Shown: positions 16,321 through 24,002, numbered from the stretch's first letter. The stretch is 48,347 nucleotides of DNA from Anaerolineaceae bacterium UBA4890 (GCA_002399085.1 DHCY01000017.1:4511-52857); one strand, 5' to 3'. Translations and numbers: made by a program. The notes: a model not told the origin generated them from the letters alone.

Positions 16321-17334
16321 CTATATCTCGAGAGGCTTTCGCATTACTACCGAACGGTTATAGCTGCGGTAGCCCAAACCGTAATACAGTTTGGTCGCCC
16401 CGCTGATATTCTCACTATCCACACCCAATCCAACCTCTTCCATGCCCAAAGCTTTGAACATCTGCATCGAACGGCAGATCAGAGCTTTCGCGATGCCCTT
16501 ACCCCGCCAGGGTCGACGAACAGAAATGCCTTCGGTATACCCGCGTAAACGCCCACGCTCCTGGTTTTCTGTCAGGTTAATGAAGTTGAGTACCATCCCG
16601 GCAATTGGGTCTCCATCCCAGGCAATTTGCCAGAGGTATGGCTGAAAGTAATTTTTATTCGAAATCCATTCCTGGTATTCCGATTCGGGCGGAATGGTCG
16701 CTCCCCAATGATCCTGGAAGGCTTCCACATTTGCGTCCCACACCTGGCGGTATTGCGAGGGCATGGCAAGGCGCACCGTAATTCCTTCAGGAAGTGGGTG
16801 CTCAGGGATTTCTGCCAAATCGCGTTTCATGTTCTCAAAATGACGTGAAGCGGAATAGCCACGGTTAATGACTATATTGAGGCGTTCCTGCTCACTCTCC
16901 GGCAGAAAGACAGAGTGCATCCCATTGGCTCCTGCATGGAGGGTCTGATGGTTGCAGACAGCCTGGTCTTCCAGCCATCCAATCATTGCCTCTTCGATCC
17001 CTCTGCCTTTCCAATCGTGGTGCACGTGCATCAGCCAGCCATAAATCCAGCTATTGCTCGATTCTTCCCATTGACTTGCTGACCTGCAGTAAGCTATGGG
17101 CTGCTCAGCGTGAAATGCGAAAACCATGTCGCGCGCTGGTACGCTCTCCGTGATGTTGGCATAATCCGCAGTGATGTCCTTCAGCGAGGTGACAGTATTA
17201 TTCGGATCATCAACATTGGACATGATGATGTCGACCATCGCCTGGTAATCACCCGGATCTTCAAAGCGCCTGAAGTTGAAACCTGCCAACCGGGGCAGGG
17301 GCGCAAGTGTGTAGTTGTTATTTTGACTTTCCAT
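16321..17334 (-). CDS. Double-GNAT acetyltransferase, copy 2
   Basis: The 337-residue protein carries two GNAT folds. The N-terminal one (about residues 15-150) has a degenerate acetyl-CoA loop (HHDWKGRGIEEAMIGW). The C-terminal one (about 175-335) has the strong loop VRRPWRGKGIAKALICRSM, then NISGATKLYYGLGYR. Such tandem GNAT proteins (mycothiol synthase-like layout) acetylate small amines; the substrate is unknown. It overlaps the stop of the paralogue upstream by 17 bp, so the two are translationally linked. It ends 4 bp beyond a palindromic repeat. Confidence 0.82.
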   Translation of the reverse strand: MESQNNNYTLAPLPRLAGFNFRRFEDPGDYQAMVDIIMSNVDDPNNTVTSLKDITADYANITESVPARDMVFAFHAEQPIAYCRSASQWEESSNSWIYGWLMHVHHDWKGRGIEEAMIGWLEDQAVCNHQTLHAGANGMHSVFLPESEQERLNIVINRGYSASRHFENMKRDLAEIPEHPLPEGITVRLAMPSQYRQVWDANVEAFQDHWGATIPPESEYQEWISNKNYFQPYLWQIAWDGDPIAGMVLNFINLTENQERGRLRGYTEGISVRRPWRGKGIAKALICRSMQMFKALGMEEVGLGVDSENISGATKLYYGLGYRSYNRSVVMRKPLEI

Positions 17335-18352
17335 AATTACTCATTTCTTCCAAGGGTTTTTGCAATTCCAACGACGTCAAATATGGTCGGTAGCCCAAGG
17401 CGGTATAGAGTCGCATTGCTCCGGTGGGGTTTTGTGTATCCGCAGTGAGCGCGACCTCGTCCATATTGAGCAGTCTGAACATCTTCATCGAGCGGCAGAT
17501 CAACGCGCTGGCAATCCCGCGACCGCGCCATTCCCGCCGCACCGATATAGATTCGGTATACCCACGATGGCGTCTCTCGAGTTCGTTTTCTTCCAGCGAG
17601 ATGTAATTTTGAACAGAACCAACCACTTCGTCACCATCCCAGGCAACCTGCCAAAGGATGGGTTGAAAGTTTGGGCTCGCCAAATAACCCTGGTACCACG
17701 CTTCAGTCGGATCTGCGGCGCCATATTCATCCATAAAGGCTTCGTTGGCAGCATCCCATACATTACGATAATCTTTAGGCAAGGTAGGGCTGACGGTGAT
17801 TCCTTCTGGCAGAGGTTTTTCAGGCAAGTCAACCAGGTCGCGGCTCATGGAATGGTAGTAACGCTTGATTTCGTATCCTAACCCGGTCAAGACCTGGAGG
17901 CGGGTTTGGTCAGTTTCGCGGCAGAAAACAAGCAAGAACCCAGCTTTCCCTCCCGGCAGTTCAGACGCATAATGCCGTCCGCGCGACTCGCCCCATTCGA
18001 TCAAGGCTTGTTCGATTCCTTTAGCTTGCCAGGCTGGGTCGACCCTGAATATGATGGCATAGGCAAATTCTTTGGTTGAGACCTGCCGCTCCCAGTAGAA
18101 ACGGCAGAAAGCAACAGTTTGCCCATGCACTTCAACAAAAATCACGTCATCATGCGGATCGCAATTACTCAGGTTGGTAAATTCTGCTTCCAGGCTTTTT
18201 AGCGTGGTTTCGCCCGAATATTGCCCGGCAGCATGCAAACTATTATAGATCGCCAGCATTTTCGGGTAGTCCGATGCCCCCGCAAAATGACGGAAGACCA
18301 CCCCCTCGATCTGAAGGGTGTTTTGGATTGGATATTCTTCTATCGTATTCAT
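17318..18352 (-). CDS. Double-GNAT acetyltransferase, copy 1
   Basis: The 344-residue paralogue of the next gene, with similar order and length. The N-terminal GNAT fold has FRVDPAWQAKGIEQALIEW; the C-terminal fold has VRREWRGRGIASALICRSM and NPTGAMRLYTALGYR. The loop Q/R-x-x-G-x-G/A contacts acetyl-CoA pyrophosphate. The substrate is unknown. The gene lies about 60 nt downstream of an intrinsic terminator that itself follows a 30-codon leader ORF and a consensus promoter, which suggests attenuation control. Confidence 0.82.
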   Translation of the reverse strand: MNTIEEYPIQNTLQIEGVVFRHFAGASDYPKMLAIYNSLHAAGQYSGETTLKSLEAEFTNLSNCDPHDDVIFVEVHGQTVAFCRFYWERQVSTKEFAYAIIFRVDPAWQAKGIEQALIEWGESRGRHYASELPGGKAGFLLVFCRETDQTRLQVLTGLGYEIKRYYHSMSRDLVDLPEKPLPEGITVSPTLPKDYRNVWDAANEAFMDEYGAADPTEAWYQGYLASPNFQPILWQVAWDGDEVVGSVQNYISLEENELERRHRGYTESISVRREWRGRGIASALICRSMKMFRLLNMDEVALTADTQNPTGAMRLYTALGYRPYLTSLELQKPLEEMSNYGKSK

Positions 18353-18404
18353 CTCTTTCTCTTTCTTTTCTACATCTCAGCCACTGTTGACAACCTGAGG
18401 TGGT

Positions 18405-18440
18405 TAACAAAAAAACCACGGGGTTGGATTGCCCGTGGTT
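18405..18440 (-). terminator. Intrinsic terminator in the GNAT operon leader
   Basis: On the minus strand a perfect 9-bp stem (18440-18432 with 18422-18414), a 9-nt loop and then seven U residues. It stands between the leader ORF and the GNAT genes, so it either ends a short transcript or acts as an attenuator. Confidence 0.8.
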
Positions 18441-18465
18441 CTGTTGATTTGGTTGGTTCTTGGTA

Positions 18466-18558
18466 TCAGCAAACAGACGCAATCCTGCCTTGGACAAAGA
18501 GAACGCCAGACGCGGCACTTTGTGAGGCACAGGTGATTATGTTGAATTTGCTGTTCAT
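18466..18558 (-). CDS. Putative 30-residue leader peptide
   Basis: ATG at 18558 to TGA at 18466-18468. The peptide begins MNSKFNIITC and ends GRIASVC, with two cysteines and a hydrophobic middle (GVLFV). It has no resemblance I can name. The reason to annotate it is position: the start is 7 nt after the -10 box of a consensus promoter, hence probably leaderless, and a perfect terminator follows 26 nt after the stop. It may be a regulatory leader for the GNAT genes or an independent small protein. Translation is unproven. Confidence 0.4.
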   Translation of the reverse strand: MNSKFNIITCASQSAASGVLFVQGRIASVC

Positions 18559-18565
18559 GTTAGTT

Positions 18566-18593
18566 ATTTTATGACAATTAATACGGCTGTCAA
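18566..18593 (-). promoter_or_regulatory. Consensus promoter of the leader ORF/GNAT operon
   Basis: TTGACA (18593-18588), a 16-nt spacer and TAAAAT (18571-18566) on the minus strand. This is the best -35/-10 pair seen in the window. Confidence 0.8.
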
Positions 18594-18627
18594 GTTAATT
18601 GTTCAAATTAGTGATCTTCTTAAATGT

Positions 18628-18633
18628 TATACT
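18628..18633 (+). promoter_or_regulatory. -10 box of the PHP gene
   Basis: TATACT 8 nt before the ATG at 18642. It supports a leaderless mRNA beginning at or near that ATG. Confidence 0.4.
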
Positions 18634-18641
18634 TCATCCCC

Positions 18642-19316
18642 ATGGACACGAATAAGACCGAAACAATTCTGGCAGAATTTCACTGCCATTCCAATTACTC
18701 TCCCGACAGCCTGGTAACACTCGAGCAGATTATCAACACCTGCCGCAACAAAGGCATTGGCAAAATCGCCATCACCGACCATGGTCGCACGGCTGGCGCT
18801 TTGAAGGCGCACGAAATGGCACCCGACCTGGTGGTGGTCAGTGAAGAGATTTTGACCAGTGAAGGTGAAATCCTGGCTTATTTTATCTCCGAGGAAATCC
18901 CAGATTTTTTGCCGCCCTTGGAAGTCGTCAAAATGCTGCAAGACCAGGGTGCTTTTATCAGCGTCGCCCATCCTTTTGACCCCTGGCGGGGATCAGGCTG
19001 GAAGCCGGGCACACTGGAAAAGATGGTACCTTTTTTGGACGGCGTCGAGGCTTTCAACGCGCGCTGCTTTGATCCGACATTCAATGAAAAGGCTGGCGCC
19101 TTTGCCAACCAGCATGCACTGTCTTGGATGGTCGGCTCGGATGCGCATAGTATTCCAGAAATTGGACGGGCAGTCTTGCAATTACCTGATTTCAACTCGG
19201 CAGAAGAATTGCGCCAGGCAGTCAAAACCGCCGCGTTTTCGGGGGAACTTTCTAGCAAGATGGTGAGGTTACATTCAACCGTTGCGAAGGTAGTCAATAA
19301 GTTTCGGCGTAAGTAG
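18642..19316 (+). CDS. PHP-domain metal-dependent phosphoesterase
   Basis: The 224-residue protein carries the PHP motifs: FHCHSNYSPDS near the N-terminus (H-x-H), AITDHGRTAGA, VVSEEILTSEGEILAYF (Glu ligand), SVAHPFDPWRG and GSDAHSIPEIG (final D-x-H). These ligands bind three metals in phosphoesterases such as nucleoside bisphosphate or oligonucleotide phosphatases. The substrate is unknown. I chose the ATG at 18642 because TATACT lies just before it; an ATG at 18624 would add six residues but falls upstream of the likely transcription start. Confidence 0.85.
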   Translation: MDTNKTETILAEFHCHSNYSPDSLVTLEQIINTCRNKGIGKIAITDHGRTAGALKAHEMAPDLVVVSEEILTSEGEILAYFISEEIPDFLPPLEVVKMLQDQGAFISVAHPFDPWRGSGWKPGTLEKMVPFLDGVEAFNARCFDPTFNEKAGAFANQHALSWMVGSDAHSIPEIGRAVLQLPDFNSAEELRQAVKTAAFSGELSSKMVRLHSTVAKVVNKFRRK

Positions 19317-19349
19317 GTTTACTGGAAAGTGAAGGTTGGCTACGATTTA

Positions 19350-19388
19350 CCTCACCCCCGCTGCGCGGACCCTCTCCATGGGAGAGGG
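19350..19388 (-). repeat. Left inverted copy of the two-hairpin repeat
   Basis: Reverse-orientation unit. Its outer 28 nt (19350-19377) are the exact reverse complement of 19935-19962 and differ at one base from that of 19860-19887. It contains the GCGG/CCGC-type hairpin and CCCTCTCC/GGGAGAGGG. Confidence 0.92.
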
Positions 19389-19416
19389 ATGGGAGAAAAA
19401 CAGAGTTAACTTTCGA

Positions 19417-19436
19417 GGACCCTCCTCTGAGAGGGA
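19417..19436 (-). repeat. Partial copy of the two-hairpin repeat
   Basis: GGACCCTCCTCTGAGAGGG keeps only the first hairpin of the unit in reverse orientation, between the left repeat and the DUF559 start. Confidence 0.7.
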
Positions 19437-19460
19437 TGGGAAGAATAAAAAGGAAGCATT

Positions 19461-19847
19461 ATGCAATTACCCAGAAACTCACGACTGACCTCAAATTCTC
19501 GAAAATTGAGGAATGAAATGACAAAACAAGAGGTGATTTTGTGGAATGGATTTCTGCGAAAATTACCATTAACGATTAACAGACAAAAAGTCATTGGACA
19601 ATATATTATTGATTTCTATTGTCATAAGGCAAAGATGGCGATCGAAGTTGATGGCGGGCAGCATTTCGAGGATTCGGGCTTATCATCTGACTTAGCGCGC
19701 GAACAGCATTTATCCTGTTTAGGAATAGAGGTAATGCGATTTACCAATTGGGAATTCGAAAAACAATTCGATCAGGTTTGCATTACCTTGCTTGAAAAAC
19801 TCAATGCTAAAACAAATTCTGCAATCTCAATAGAAGACATTTTTTAA
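19461..19847 (+). CDS. DUF559 domain protein (predicted PD-(D/E)xK-type nuclease)
   Basis: The 128-residue protein is almost only the DUF559 domain: SRKLRNEMTKQEVILWNGFL, then a basic strand INRQKVIGQYIIDFYCH, the core KMAIEVDGGQHFED (acidic and polar residues at about 60-68 resemble the nuclease core of Vsr-like enzymes) and MRFTNWEFEKQFDQV. Nuclease activity is predicted for the family from fold comparison; the biological role is unknown. Codons are AT-rich compared with the neighbours. Inverted palindromic repeats lie on both sides. AAAAGGAAGC provides a Shine-Dalgarno. Confidence 0.85.
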   Translation: MQLPRNSRLTSNSRKLRNEMTKQEVILWNGFLRKLPLTINRQKVIGQYIIDFYCHKAKMAIEVDGGQHFEDSGLSSDLAREQHLSCLGIEVMRFTNWEFEKQFDQVCITLLEKLNAKTNSAISIEDIF

Positions 19848-19850
19848 TCC

Positions 19851-19887
19851 TTCTCCTCTGGAGAGGGTCCGCGCAGCGGAGGTGAGG
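19851..19887 (+). repeat. Right inner copy of the two-hairpin repeat
   Basis: Forward orientation, starting 3 nt after the DUF559 stop. The last 28 nt (19860-19887) pair with 19350-19377 with one mismatch. Confidence 0.9.
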
Positions 19888-19923
19888 TGGTCTTTGTCTA
19901 CTGACCAGAAGGTTTGCTTTTAT

Positions 19924-19962
19924 CCCTCTCCTCTGGAGAGGGTCCGCGCAGCGGGGGTGAGG
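19924..19962 (+). repeat. Right outer copy of the two-hairpin repeat
   Basis: Forward orientation. CCCTCTCC and GGAGAGGG (19924-19942) form the first hairpin; CCGC/GCGG form the second. The last 28 nt are a perfect inverse of the left copy. Confidence 0.92.
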
Positions 19963-19985
19963 TACTTTTCTTGATCAAATTAATA

Positions 19986-20011
19986 AAACCCTCTCCACAC
20001 GAAAGGGTTCT
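19986..20011 (-). terminator. Probable terminator of the thioredoxin-CcdA gene
   Basis: On the minus strand GAACCCT and AGGGTTTT form a stem followed by TTATTAATTT, about 25 nt after the stop codon. Confidence 0.5.
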
Positions 20012-20036
20012 TTTATGCAAAATAGGTGAGCTGTGG

Positions 20037-21692
20037 CTACGCCAACAGCGAGCTGATCAACCACACCGCCAAAGACACAAACACAATCGCCATGCCGATC
20101 TTAACGGCGGCGGCATGTTTCTTCAGGAAAGCGGAAAACTGCTTCGACGTGGTGCCATAAAACGCCAGCACAAACACTACGATCAACGGGACGATGAACA
20201 TGAGGTTGTAAAGCACCAGGTACAAGAGCGCCTTATCCCGCATCTCTGGTATGGTACTCATCGAGATGATCACCGGCAAATAGATCTGACCGGTACAGGC
20301 AAGCTCCAAAATCGAAACCACCAGCCCAACCACAAACGCGCTGAGGTAATAACTGCTCGATTTGCGCCCTTCACGCACAGTAGCATTAATGCGCTTGCGC
20401 AGCGGCTCGGGCAGGTTCATCGCCATATCGTCCAGTTTGCCCTCTCGCGCTTTGAAATAATCGCGGATGCTCATAAATGCCAACACCAGGCAGAACACTG
20501 CCGTCAGGGCGTATACTATTTTGCTCAGAACGTTCATGTACTCTTTGATCACGTCCAGCACTTTGTAAAAACCAAGCCCAACTGCCAGGTACGCCAAAAA
20601 GACACCCAACGTAAAGCTGGCACCCGTGAACAAAATCTGCTTTCCTTTATGCCCGCTGAGGGTCAGGTAGGATACAAAAAAGATGATGGTCGCGAAGGCA
20701 CAGGGGTTCAGCCCGTCCACCAGACCAGCCAAAACAACCGCCACCCAGCCCAGCTTTTCAAAGCGATCCATCAGGGTCCGGGTACCCTCCTCAGGATCAT
20801 AATCATTCCAGAAGCGCGCCGAGCCGGTTTCCAAACTATCTTCAATTACCGGCTCAATACTCTGGACTCGAATCTCCTCTTCACCAATCCAAGCCTGGTT
20901 GCCAATAAAAATCGCCGGCGTATGCAAATCTTCCACCCGCTCAACTCTTTCGGACATCCAGTTGAACAAACCGACTTCATCATTAATGTTAAATTCCTCA
21001 ATAATAATCTGCGGATACTTATCCAGCAGATATGCCAGGTCAGTCTCAGCCCGGGCACATTCCTTACAACCGGTCTGGTAGAAGTAGGCGATGTAAATCG
21101 GCGCGTCAGTGCTGCAATTTTCAGGATTCTCGATGCTGCAGGCTTCGGGCGGCAATTCCACCGGTTCGGGAGTGGAGGTGATCAAAATCTCATAATCAAC
21201 CCCTTCGAGCTCAGGCAGCGCAATCGGTTCACCTTCAATTCCAGCCACCACCAGGTTGCGCAAGTTTACAGTGTTTTCTTCTTCGCCAATCAGTACCCGT
21301 TCGCCAACCACCACCACCGGCAAATCACGACTGCCGGAGGTCTCCAGTTGGTTTTCCGCCGCCATCAATGCTTCATAATTGACCCGCTCGCCCAGTTCGA
21401 GCAGCCTGAAATCGACCAGCTCCGCATATTCATTTTGCAGTGGCTTGACGATTTCTTCGATCACTTTGATACAGTGACTGCAGGTATTTGAGTAAAAATA
21501 GAGCACGCGCACACGCGCGTCGCTCAGATCCGGAGCTGCTGTTTCAACTCCTGGTCCCACACCCTGAGGTTGTAATGGAGCTGCACTGACCGGTCGGGCA
21601 AAAAAGGTCAGCAGAAGAATGGATAAGAGAACCAGGTTTCTGATTTTCTTATGAATACTGTTTTTTGATGTAGACATAGGCAAAGAAAGCAT
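20037..21692 (-). CDS. Double thioredoxin-like / CcdA (DsbD-type) membrane fusion protein
   Basis: The 551-residue protein has a signal or anchor (about 15-37), then two extracytoplasmic thioredoxin-like domains with motifs CSHC (Cys 71 and 74) and CKEC (Cys 209 and 212), and a C-terminal DsbD/CcdA membrane domain of about six helices from residue 312. The membrane pair is GLNPCAF (Cys 331) and ACTGQIYLP (Cys 466). CcdA-type domains carry electrons from cytoplasmic thioredoxin to the outside, so this is likely a self-contained reductant relay for extracytoplasmic thiols. The partner substrate is unknown. It lies 77 nt behind the RelA/SpoT-like gene on the same strand. Confidence 0.85.
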   Translation of the reverse strand: MLSLPMSTSKNSIHKKIRNLVLLSILLLTFFARPVSAAPLQPQGVGPGVETAAPDLSDARVRVLYFYSNTCSHCIKVIEEIVKPLQNEYAELVDFRLLELGERVNYEALMAAENQLETSGSRDLPVVVVGERVLIGEEENTVNLRNLVVAGIEGEPIALPELEGVDYEILITSTPEPVELPPEACSIENPENCSTDAPIYIAYFYQTGCKECARAETDLAYLLDKYPQIIIEEFNINDEVGLFNWMSERVERVEDLHTPAIFIGNQAWIGEEEIRVQSIEPVIEDSLETGSARFWNDYDPEEGTRTLMDRFEKLGWVAVVLAGLVDGLNPCAFATIIFFVSYLTLSGHKGKQILFTGASFTLGVFLAYLAVGLGFYKVLDVIKEYMNVLSKIVYALTAVFCLVLAFMSIRDYFKAREGKLDDMAMNLPEPLRKRINATVREGRKSSSYYLSAFVVGLVVSILELACTGQIYLPVIISMSTIPEMRDKALLYLVLYNLMFIVPLIVVFVLAFYGTTSKQFSAFLKKHAAAVKIGMAIVFVSLAVWLISSLLA

Positions 21693-21769
21693 CCTTGATT
21701 TATTTTTGCTGCCTGGAACTTACCGTGCCTATTTTATCACGAGTTCAAATTTGATTGAATTGTCAGAGA

Positions 21770-23623
21770 CTACGCGATTTCTACTTCAATCAAGGGGAAG
21801 CGGCTCTCGGAGAACAACTTCTTCAGAAATTGCTTTTGTTCGGCTTCCAATCCATTCAAGACCATTCGCACGTGAAAATCACCGCTTTTTGAGGTGGTGT
21901 TGACTGTCCGCAGGATATTGCCGCCGGCTTCTGTGATCAGCCCTGCAAAATACGCCAAACCTCCTGGTCGGTTGGAACTGTTATTGCCGCGAATCTGGAG
22001 CGAAGTCCAGTGCAGGGTCGAATTTTTGATGCCCGTCAGGTCCATCGCGTTTTCGACCTCATCAACAAAAATCGAACCACCGCCGACCGCCGAATAGAGG
22101 TCGTCCAGGTTTGCGCATGCCAGCAAACCCAGCATCGATTCCAGGCGATTAGGCTCTAGCAAGGCTACATCGTTCAGGTCCAGGATCCCTTGTTTGGCAA
22201 GGATGGGGTGGAGCTTGTTGCGACCCTTTTCACTGGCTTGTTTCAGATTATGCCTTGCCAAAACGTTCCGCAGCAGGCGCGCAGTGGTTGGGTTGGCATG
22301 GTTCAGCCAATCCGGTTCTGGTCGTTTGTGGGGACCGCTGCTGACTACTTCGAGCACGTCACCAGGATTGAGCAAGTCATAAATGTGGCGCTCTTCCCCG
22401 TTCACCAGCACCTTGTGCATTTTATCGAGGTAAAAATCCTGGATTGCGGCAACACCGTCCAAAACCGTGCTGCCTTCTTCAAGGAAGCGTGTGCCGCCAA
22501 AACTGGTGAAGATCTGGACTGGTCGGTATTGGCTGATATCTTTGTTGTGATTGATTGCGTAAATGACGCCCCAGGTGTTTTCGCCCTCCATCTCCTCGGT
22601 GGCGATGGCAGTTTCGATCGCGCCTGTGCCAGGCAAATAGGCAGTCACTTGCAGTGCCTTGTACCCGTTTTGGGGGGAGGCAATGTAGTCATCAAAGCGG
22701 TCTTGGTCCAGGTTGCGCTGGAAATACTTGTTTACCCGCGCGAGCAGGCGGTAACAGTCAATTTCGTCCTGGCTCTTAACTACCATTCGGAAGCTGACAA
22801 TGTCGTTCACCGCTGAAAAATCGTCCAGCGAAGTGCGGTTGCTGCGTGCCATGCGCTGCAGCTTATCCCACGATTGCCAATAACCATTTACCACGAATTT
22901 CACCGACCCATCGATTCCTTCGGTCTCCATGATATTACCGAGCTCACCAAGGTAGTATCGAATGAAGTTGATATTCAGGCGCGGGTCGGCATCGATTTTG
23001 GCTTTCACCATTGGGTAGGAGTCAGCTTCGGCATACGGAAATGCCATATCCTCAATCCAACGCCGCCAGCGGTAGCAATTGAGAATTCCAGCCAGTTTAC
23101 CGTAGGCACGGATGGCTTCATTGGCTTTCGCCCATTGCTTGGCGGGCGGCTGGTATTGCAGGGTCATCAGATTGTGGCTTTTATCTGCCAGTTTGATTAC
23201 AAACACAGCTGGGTCGCGGAACATGGCGATCTTGCGCAGGGTTTCCATCTCGCGGCTGGAACCGTCACGTGGGTTGCTGATTTTTGTCAAACCGTCGATG
23301 ATGTGCGCCACTTCCCCGCCCAGAGTGCCTGGAAAAAGCGCTCTGATCTCATCCAAAGTTTCACCCTGGTCTTCCACGGTGTCGTGGAGGAGGGCAGCAA
23401 TTGTCCATGATTCTTTTTTTACCAGGTTATCGATGAACCCGGCAATCCAGACACAATGCGTTTCGAAATAAGGTTCACCTGAGAGGCGGGTCTGACCGGC
23501 GTGAACTTGCTTGCCCCAGTCATAGGCGCGCTGAATCGCTTCGGTGCGCGGTTGAAACGGACCTACCACAAATTCGTCCGTGATGAGAGGACGAATTTCT
23601 GAAACGTTCATTATCTGAACCAA
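21770..23623 (-). CDS. RelA/SpoT homologue with a degenerate synthetase domain
   Basis: The 617-residue protein has the RSH order HD hydrolase, synthetase-like, TGS and ACT. The hydrolase residues look intact: His 56, His-Asp 80-81 (ALLHDTVED) and LADKSHN at 145-151. The synthetase region (about 240-360) keeps VNDIVSFR and SPQNGYKALQ, but the ATP-binding R-x-K-x-x-x-S-I loop reads VNGYWQSWDKL and the E-x-Q-I-R-T motif reads ETAIATEEM. A TGS domain (about 370-430) and an ACT domain (about 545-617) follow. It probably hydrolyses (p)ppGpp or senses without synthesis. The start is TTG at 23623, because GAGAGGAGG lies just before it. Confidence 0.85.
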   Translation of the reverse strand: MVQIMNVSEIRPLITDEFVVGPFQPRTEAIQRAYDWGKQVHAGQTRLSGEPYFETHCVWIAGFIDNLVKKESWTIAALLHDTVEDQGETLDEIRALFPGTLGGEVAHIIDGLTKISNPRDGSSREMETLRKIAMFRDPAVFVIKLADKSHNLMTLQYQPPAKQWAKANEAIRAYGKLAGILNCYRWRRWIEDMAFPYAEADSYPMVKAKIDADPRLNINFIRYYLGELGNIMETEGIDGSVKFVVNGYWQSWDKLQRMARSNRTSLDDFSAVNDIVSFRMVVKSQDEIDCYRLLARVNKYFQRNLDQDRFDDYIASPQNGYKALQVTAYLPGTGAIETAIATEEMEGENTWGVIYAINHNKDISQYRPVQIFTSFGGTRFLEEGSTVLDGVAAIQDFYLDKMHKVLVNGEERHIYDLLNPGDVLEVVSSGPHKRPEPDWLNHANPTTARLLRNVLARHNLKQASEKGRNKLHPILAKQGILDLNDVALLEPNRLESMLGLLACANLDDLYSAVGGGSIFVDEVENAMDLTGIKNSTLHWTSLQIRGNNSSNRPGGLAYFAGLITEAGGNILRTVNTTSKSGDFHVRMVLNGLEAEQKQFLKKLFSESRFPLIEVEIA

Positions 23624-23658
23624 GACAGCCTCCTCTCAAATTTTAAGACTATCCAATA

Positions 23659-23664
23659 ATTATA
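23659..23664 (-). promoter_or_regulatory. -10 box of the RelA/SpoT-like gene
   Basis: A perfect TATAAT on the minus strand, 35 nt before the TTG start. Confidence 0.5.
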
Positions 23665-23750
23665 TCCTATGCCTTCTTCTAATGGGCAAAATGCACCACT
23701 TTTAATAATCTATATCCGGTGGAAGATGAGGGTCTGGAAAAAAGAATAGA

Positions 23751-24002
23751 TTAAAATCGACGATAAATCAGAATGCTAATATGCAGGATCGCAGCCAGAC
23801 CATAAATGATCCAAAAATAATTTTTCCTGGTCTTGTGATGAAACACTTTCATCCCGATCAATCCGCCAATTGCCCCGCCAAGAATACCCAACAGCAGCAA
23901 GACATCTTCCGGCACACGCCAGCCATGGTTTCTTGCCTGGGACTTGTCATAACCAAGCAGGAGGAATGTAAGTAAACTGATCGGGATGATTAGGAGTTCC
24001 AT
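23751..24002 (-). CDS. DUF1294 small membrane protein
   Basis: The 83-residue protein has two or three hydrophobic segments and the DUF1294 signature: FLLLGYDKSQARNHGWRVPED, LLLLGILGGAIGGLIGM, FHHKTRKNYF. Function unknown in the whole family. I chose the ATG at 24002 (MELLIIP), which gives the family's usual length; a longer frame starting at 24038 would run upstream of the likely -10 (TATAAT, 24029-24024). Divergent from the YigZ gene, sharing a short intergenic region of 53 bp. Confidence 0.85.
   Translation of the reverse strand: MELLIIPISLLTFLLLGYDKSQARNHGWRVPEDVLLLLGILGGAIGGLIGMKVFHHKTRKNYFWIIYGLAAILHISILIYRRF

Larger units (their letters stand above)
19350..19962 (+). mobile_element. 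Candidate inverted-repeat-bounded DUF559 cassette
   Basis: A DUF559 gene lies between one reverse and two forward copies of the same 28-nt repeat end. The left and outer right ends match 28 of 28 after reverse complementing, and 30 of 30 if the flanking TA is counted. The enclosed gene is visibly richer in A+T than its neighbours. I see no target-site duplication and no classical transposase. Each end is itself a REP-like two-hairpin unit that also occurs solo at 14118-14156. The reading as a mobile or copy-spreading unit is inference. Confidence 0.5.

Noticed and set aside
19350..19962. Anti-phage defence island around the DUF559 gene
   Set aside because: No restriction, methylase or other defence gene is adjacent; neighbours are a PHP phosphoesterase and a thioredoxin-CcdA protein.
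19914..21491. A 525-codon open frame on the plus strand
   Set aside because: It is the antisense shadow of the thioredoxin-CcdA gene; its translation is His/Gln/Asn-rich without any domain, and it begins in a palindromic repeat.
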